Shown: positions 62,347 through 64,000 of the stretch, piece after piece
Layout of the letters: the number at the start of each line of letters is the position of its first letter
Numbering within the stretch: position 1 is the stretch's first letter
NCBI RefSeq assembly: GCF_002355535.1
Contig: NZ_AP017457.1
Location: 744,001 to 808,000, forward strand
Length of the DNA: 64,000 nt
Reading direction: 5' to 3'
Source of the DNA: Aurantimicrobium minutum
GTDB lineage: Bacteria; Actinomycetota; Actinomycetes; Actinomycetales; Microbacteriaceae
Notes under the pieces: generated by a model
What the model was told of the DNA's origin: nothing
The model's database searches: none
Seen by the model: only the letters and a program-made list of their open reading frames with translations
Program-made: the position numbers and the translations under genes

Positions 62347-63029
62347 ACCTCGCAGAAACATTAGAAGCGATGTATAACTCCGCTTCAATCCCCATCAACA
62401 TTGCGGTAACCTTCATCACTGCTGCGATTATTCGCTGGACTCTCTTAGCCCTGAGTCGCCGTGTGATTCGCCGCATGGTCTCCGATGCTCATAACAAGAA
62501 CCAAAAGCACCAGCTTGCTGGTGTTCCCGCCAACATTTCTGCATTGCGTCAGGTTCAGCGCACCCAAACCATGGGAACCGTGTTCAGCAATTCCATTTCC
62601 TGGATGGTTATTGCTGTTGCAGCCATTGTTGTTCTTCAAGAGCTGGGAGTCTCTGTCACAGCGATTGTGGCATCTGCCGGTATTGGAGCTGCAGCTTTAG
62701 GTTTTGGTGCTCAGAACATTGTCAAAGACGTACTCAACGGAATGTTCATGGTCTTTGAAGATCAGTTGGGCGTGGGAGACCGCGTAGATGTCGGTCTGGC
62801 CGTGGGCGTCGTCGAATCGGTGGGTGTGCGCATCACCACCATCAAGGGTGATGACGGAACCATCTGGTTTGTTCGCAACGGAGAAATTACACGCGTAGGA
62901 AACATGACCTATGGCCAATCTGCCGAGCCTATTGCTGCTTTTGTGAAGCCCACCAAAAATCCAGCTGCAAAAAAATCGGCAGCCAAGAAGCCCGCTCGCG
63001 ACACCTCAGCAATTCAGGCCTCTGAGTAA
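62343..63029 (+). CDS. MscS-family mechanosensitive channel
   Basis: A 228-aa small-conductance channel. Three spans (IPINIAVTFITAAIIRWTLLAL, MVIAVAAIVVLQELGV, AIVASAGIGAAALGFGAQNIVKDVLNG as pore helix TM3) and a beta domain (FEDQLGVGDRVDVGLAVGVVESVGVRITTIKGDDG). The C-terminal alpha-beta domain of MscS is missing and replaced by a Lys/Ala-rich tail. It is overlapping at both ends (ATGA and TAATG) with pepN and the globin gene. Confidence 0.87.
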   Translation: MNLAETLEAMYNSASIPINIAVTFITAAIIRWTLLALSRRVIRRMVSDAHNKNQKHQLAGVPANISALRQVQRTQTMGTVFSNSISWMVIAVAAIVVLQELGVSVTAIVASAGIGAAALGFGAQNIVKDVLNGMFMVFEDQLGVGDRVDVGLAVGVVESVGVRITTIKGDDGTIWFVRNGEITRVGNMTYGQSAEPIAAFVKPTKNPAAKKSAAKKPARDTSAIQASE

Positions 63030-63418
63030 TGGGCGACGAACTTCTTTCCTTCTACGAGGAGGTTGGTGGCGAAGCTGTGTTTGCCAAACTGGCACATGAG
63101 TTTTACAAAGGCGTAGCCAAAGACCCCGTACTCAAGCCCATGTATCCCGAAGAGGATTTGGGACCTGCCGAAGAGCGCCTCAAGCTTTTTCTGGAACAGT
63201 ACTGGGGTGGCCCCACGACCTACAGCGACACCCGTGGACATCCACGTTTGCGGATGCGCCATATGCCATACAAAATCAACCCTGACGCCAGAGATCGTTG
63301 GTTAGGTCACATGGAACATGCTGTGGACAAACTGAACCTTCCACCTCTGCAAAGAGAAACTCTCTTGGAGTATCTCGAACGTGCCGCCTATGCGATGACA
63401 AACACGTTTGAGGATTAA
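63029..63418 (+). CDS. glbO: Truncated haemoglobin, group II (trHbO type)
   Basis: A 129-aa 2-on-2 globin. FYEEVGGEAVFAKLAHEFYKGV opens the fold; YWGGPTTYSDTRGHPRLRMRHMPYKI contains the proximal His (in RMRHMPY) and the group II tyrosine region; Trp G8 is in RDRWLGHMEHA. Group II globins bind oxygen, NO or peroxide. Its stop directly abuts the stop of the convergent gene at 63419. Confidence 0.93.
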   Translation: MGDELLSFYEEVGGEAVFAKLAHEFYKGVAKDPVLKPMYPEEDLGPAEERLKLFLEQYWGGPTTYSDTRGHPRLRMRHMPYKINPDARDRWLGHMEHAVDKLNLPPLQRETLLEYLERAAYAMTNTFED

Positions 63419-64000
63419 CTACTTCACCAGTATGTGACCGCGCTGGGTCGAAATACGCTTCCACGCAGCTGAGCTGGTGACGTGAGCTTCTGCAGTACCT
63501 AAGAAACCTAAGCCAAAGGCGGCAAAGGCAACACCAGCAGGGACACTCATTCCGTCTGAGCCGAGAACGTTAAGTGGCCTGCGCCACACCTCTTCGCGCA
63601 CAGCGGTGACAATGTTTGTTCCCAAGCCGTTGGCCTTGGCCACTTCTTCTATTCCAGATTTGGCGGTGAGCTGAAGTTCTATCTCGCTCATACTTCCCAC
63701 CGGAGCCCAATTACCTCGCGGTGGTGCAACTCCTGTCCAGGCAATACCTGCTTGCCCGACCGGAAGTGCAATGGCGAGTTCGTCGCGAGCTAATCGATCG
63801 AGCATGGCACGAACCTGAACAACCATGTCCAGGTGGTCTGTTTCCACCCGTTCGAAGATTCTTAATCCCAAAACAGTCGGAGCAACATCGAGCAACCCTT
63901 GTGGTGTTAACACAGCGACATAAGCGGCTAGAGCGCCACCGGCACCCACTAGCCACACATGTTCACATCCCAGCCGATCCGCTCGTTCTAGATAGGTCTT
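63419..64000 (-). CDS. Conserved hypothetical protein, 5' part beyond right edge
   Basis: I do not recognise this family. The reading frame stays open to the right edge (193 codons plus stop seen, beginning KTYLERADRLGCEHVWLVGAGG), so the start is outside. Features: VGSMSEIELQLTAKSGIEEVAKANGLG and EVWRRPLNVLGSDGMSVPAGVAFAAFGLGFLG, with a Gly/Ala-rich, possibly membrane-near segment at about the middle of the C-terminal third. A shorter start at a GTG at 63958 is possible but the upstream part reads like protein. No catalytic motif is visible. Confidence 0.7.
   Translation of the reverse strand, partial: KTYLERADRLGCEHVWLVGAGGALAAYVAVLTPQGLLDVAPTVLGLRIFERVETDHLDMVVQVRAMLDRLARDELAIALPVGQAGIAWTGVAPPRGNWAPVGSMSEIELQLTAKSGIEEVAKANGLGTNIVTAVREEVWRRPLNVLGSDGMSVPAGVAFAAFGLGFLGTAEAHVTSSAAWKRISTQRGHILVK

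Overview
The window looks like a chromosomal segment of a compact, slow-evolving actinobacterium, most likely of the family Microbacteriaceae and possibly of the small freshwater Luna-type lineages (Aurantimicrobium/Rhodoluna). This is inferred from the tyrS / TPR / HAD / small ORF / tlyA / nadK order, a PriA-type hisA, clpP1-clpP2-clpX, LexA boxes of the CGAA-N6-TTCG type, moderate G+C by eye, and very tight gene packing (ATGA overlaps, convergent genes sharing a CTAG at their stops). I see no phage, insertion sequence or CRISPR array.

Layout, left to right. 1-1281: 3' part of nadK, tlyA and a 53-codon leader gene, all on the minus strand. 1313-9917: a propionate/acetate island: prpC, prpB, prpD and a GntR/FCD regulator on the minus strand, divergent from prpE, a DUF485 protein and an acetate-type symporter. 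Three copies of an 8-bp palindrome lie between the two arms. 9932-13495: two small membrane proteins, a HAD-IIA phosphatase and an arginine-rich TPR protein. 13567-19217: one rRNA operon (16S-23S-5S, minus strand) with processing stems and a promoter. 19466-23295: racemase, ATP-grasp ligase and asparagine synthetase-like amidase, probably a peptidoglycan D-Asp/D-Asn bridge module. 23352-30669: tyrS, argH, a membrane protein, argF, argB, argJ, argC. 30731-36569: pheT, pheS, an SpoU methyltransferase, rplT, rpmI and infC (ATT start). 36830-42507: a DUF1844 protein, TetR regulator, MMPL transporter fused to a degenerate ABC-like domain, and YhgE/Pip. 42531-46468: sseB, hisA, hisH, hisB, hisC. 46558-51798: LysM protein, lexA, metF, clpX, clpP2, clpP1. 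51983-54424: zinc-ribbon protein, LysE exporter, tig. 54464-56601: tRNA-Pro, tRNA-Gly, umuD, umuC. 56598-64000: a 46-codon ORF, amidohydrolase, endonuclease VIII, rpiB, pepN, mscS-like, truncated globin and a partial unknown gene.

Functional modules: the 2-methylcitrate cycle with its own activation (prpE) and uptake (symporter plus DUF485), under a local GntR regulator; arginine synthesis without argD, argG or argR; late histidine synthesis; and an SOS set in which lexA, the divergent LysM gene and umuDC share the same 14-bp LexA box. Two conserved actinobacterial gene strings appear to be interrupted: HAD / small ORF / tlyA by the propionate island, and sseB / DUF1844 / infC by the TetR-MMPL-YhgE cassette. 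The most unusual items are the MMPL protein with its inactivated ABC-like C-terminus, the arginine/YGDR-repeat TPR protein, the D-aspartate bridge trio and a 46-residue amphipathic peptide gene. I found no clear anti-phage or otherwise wholly undescribed system.
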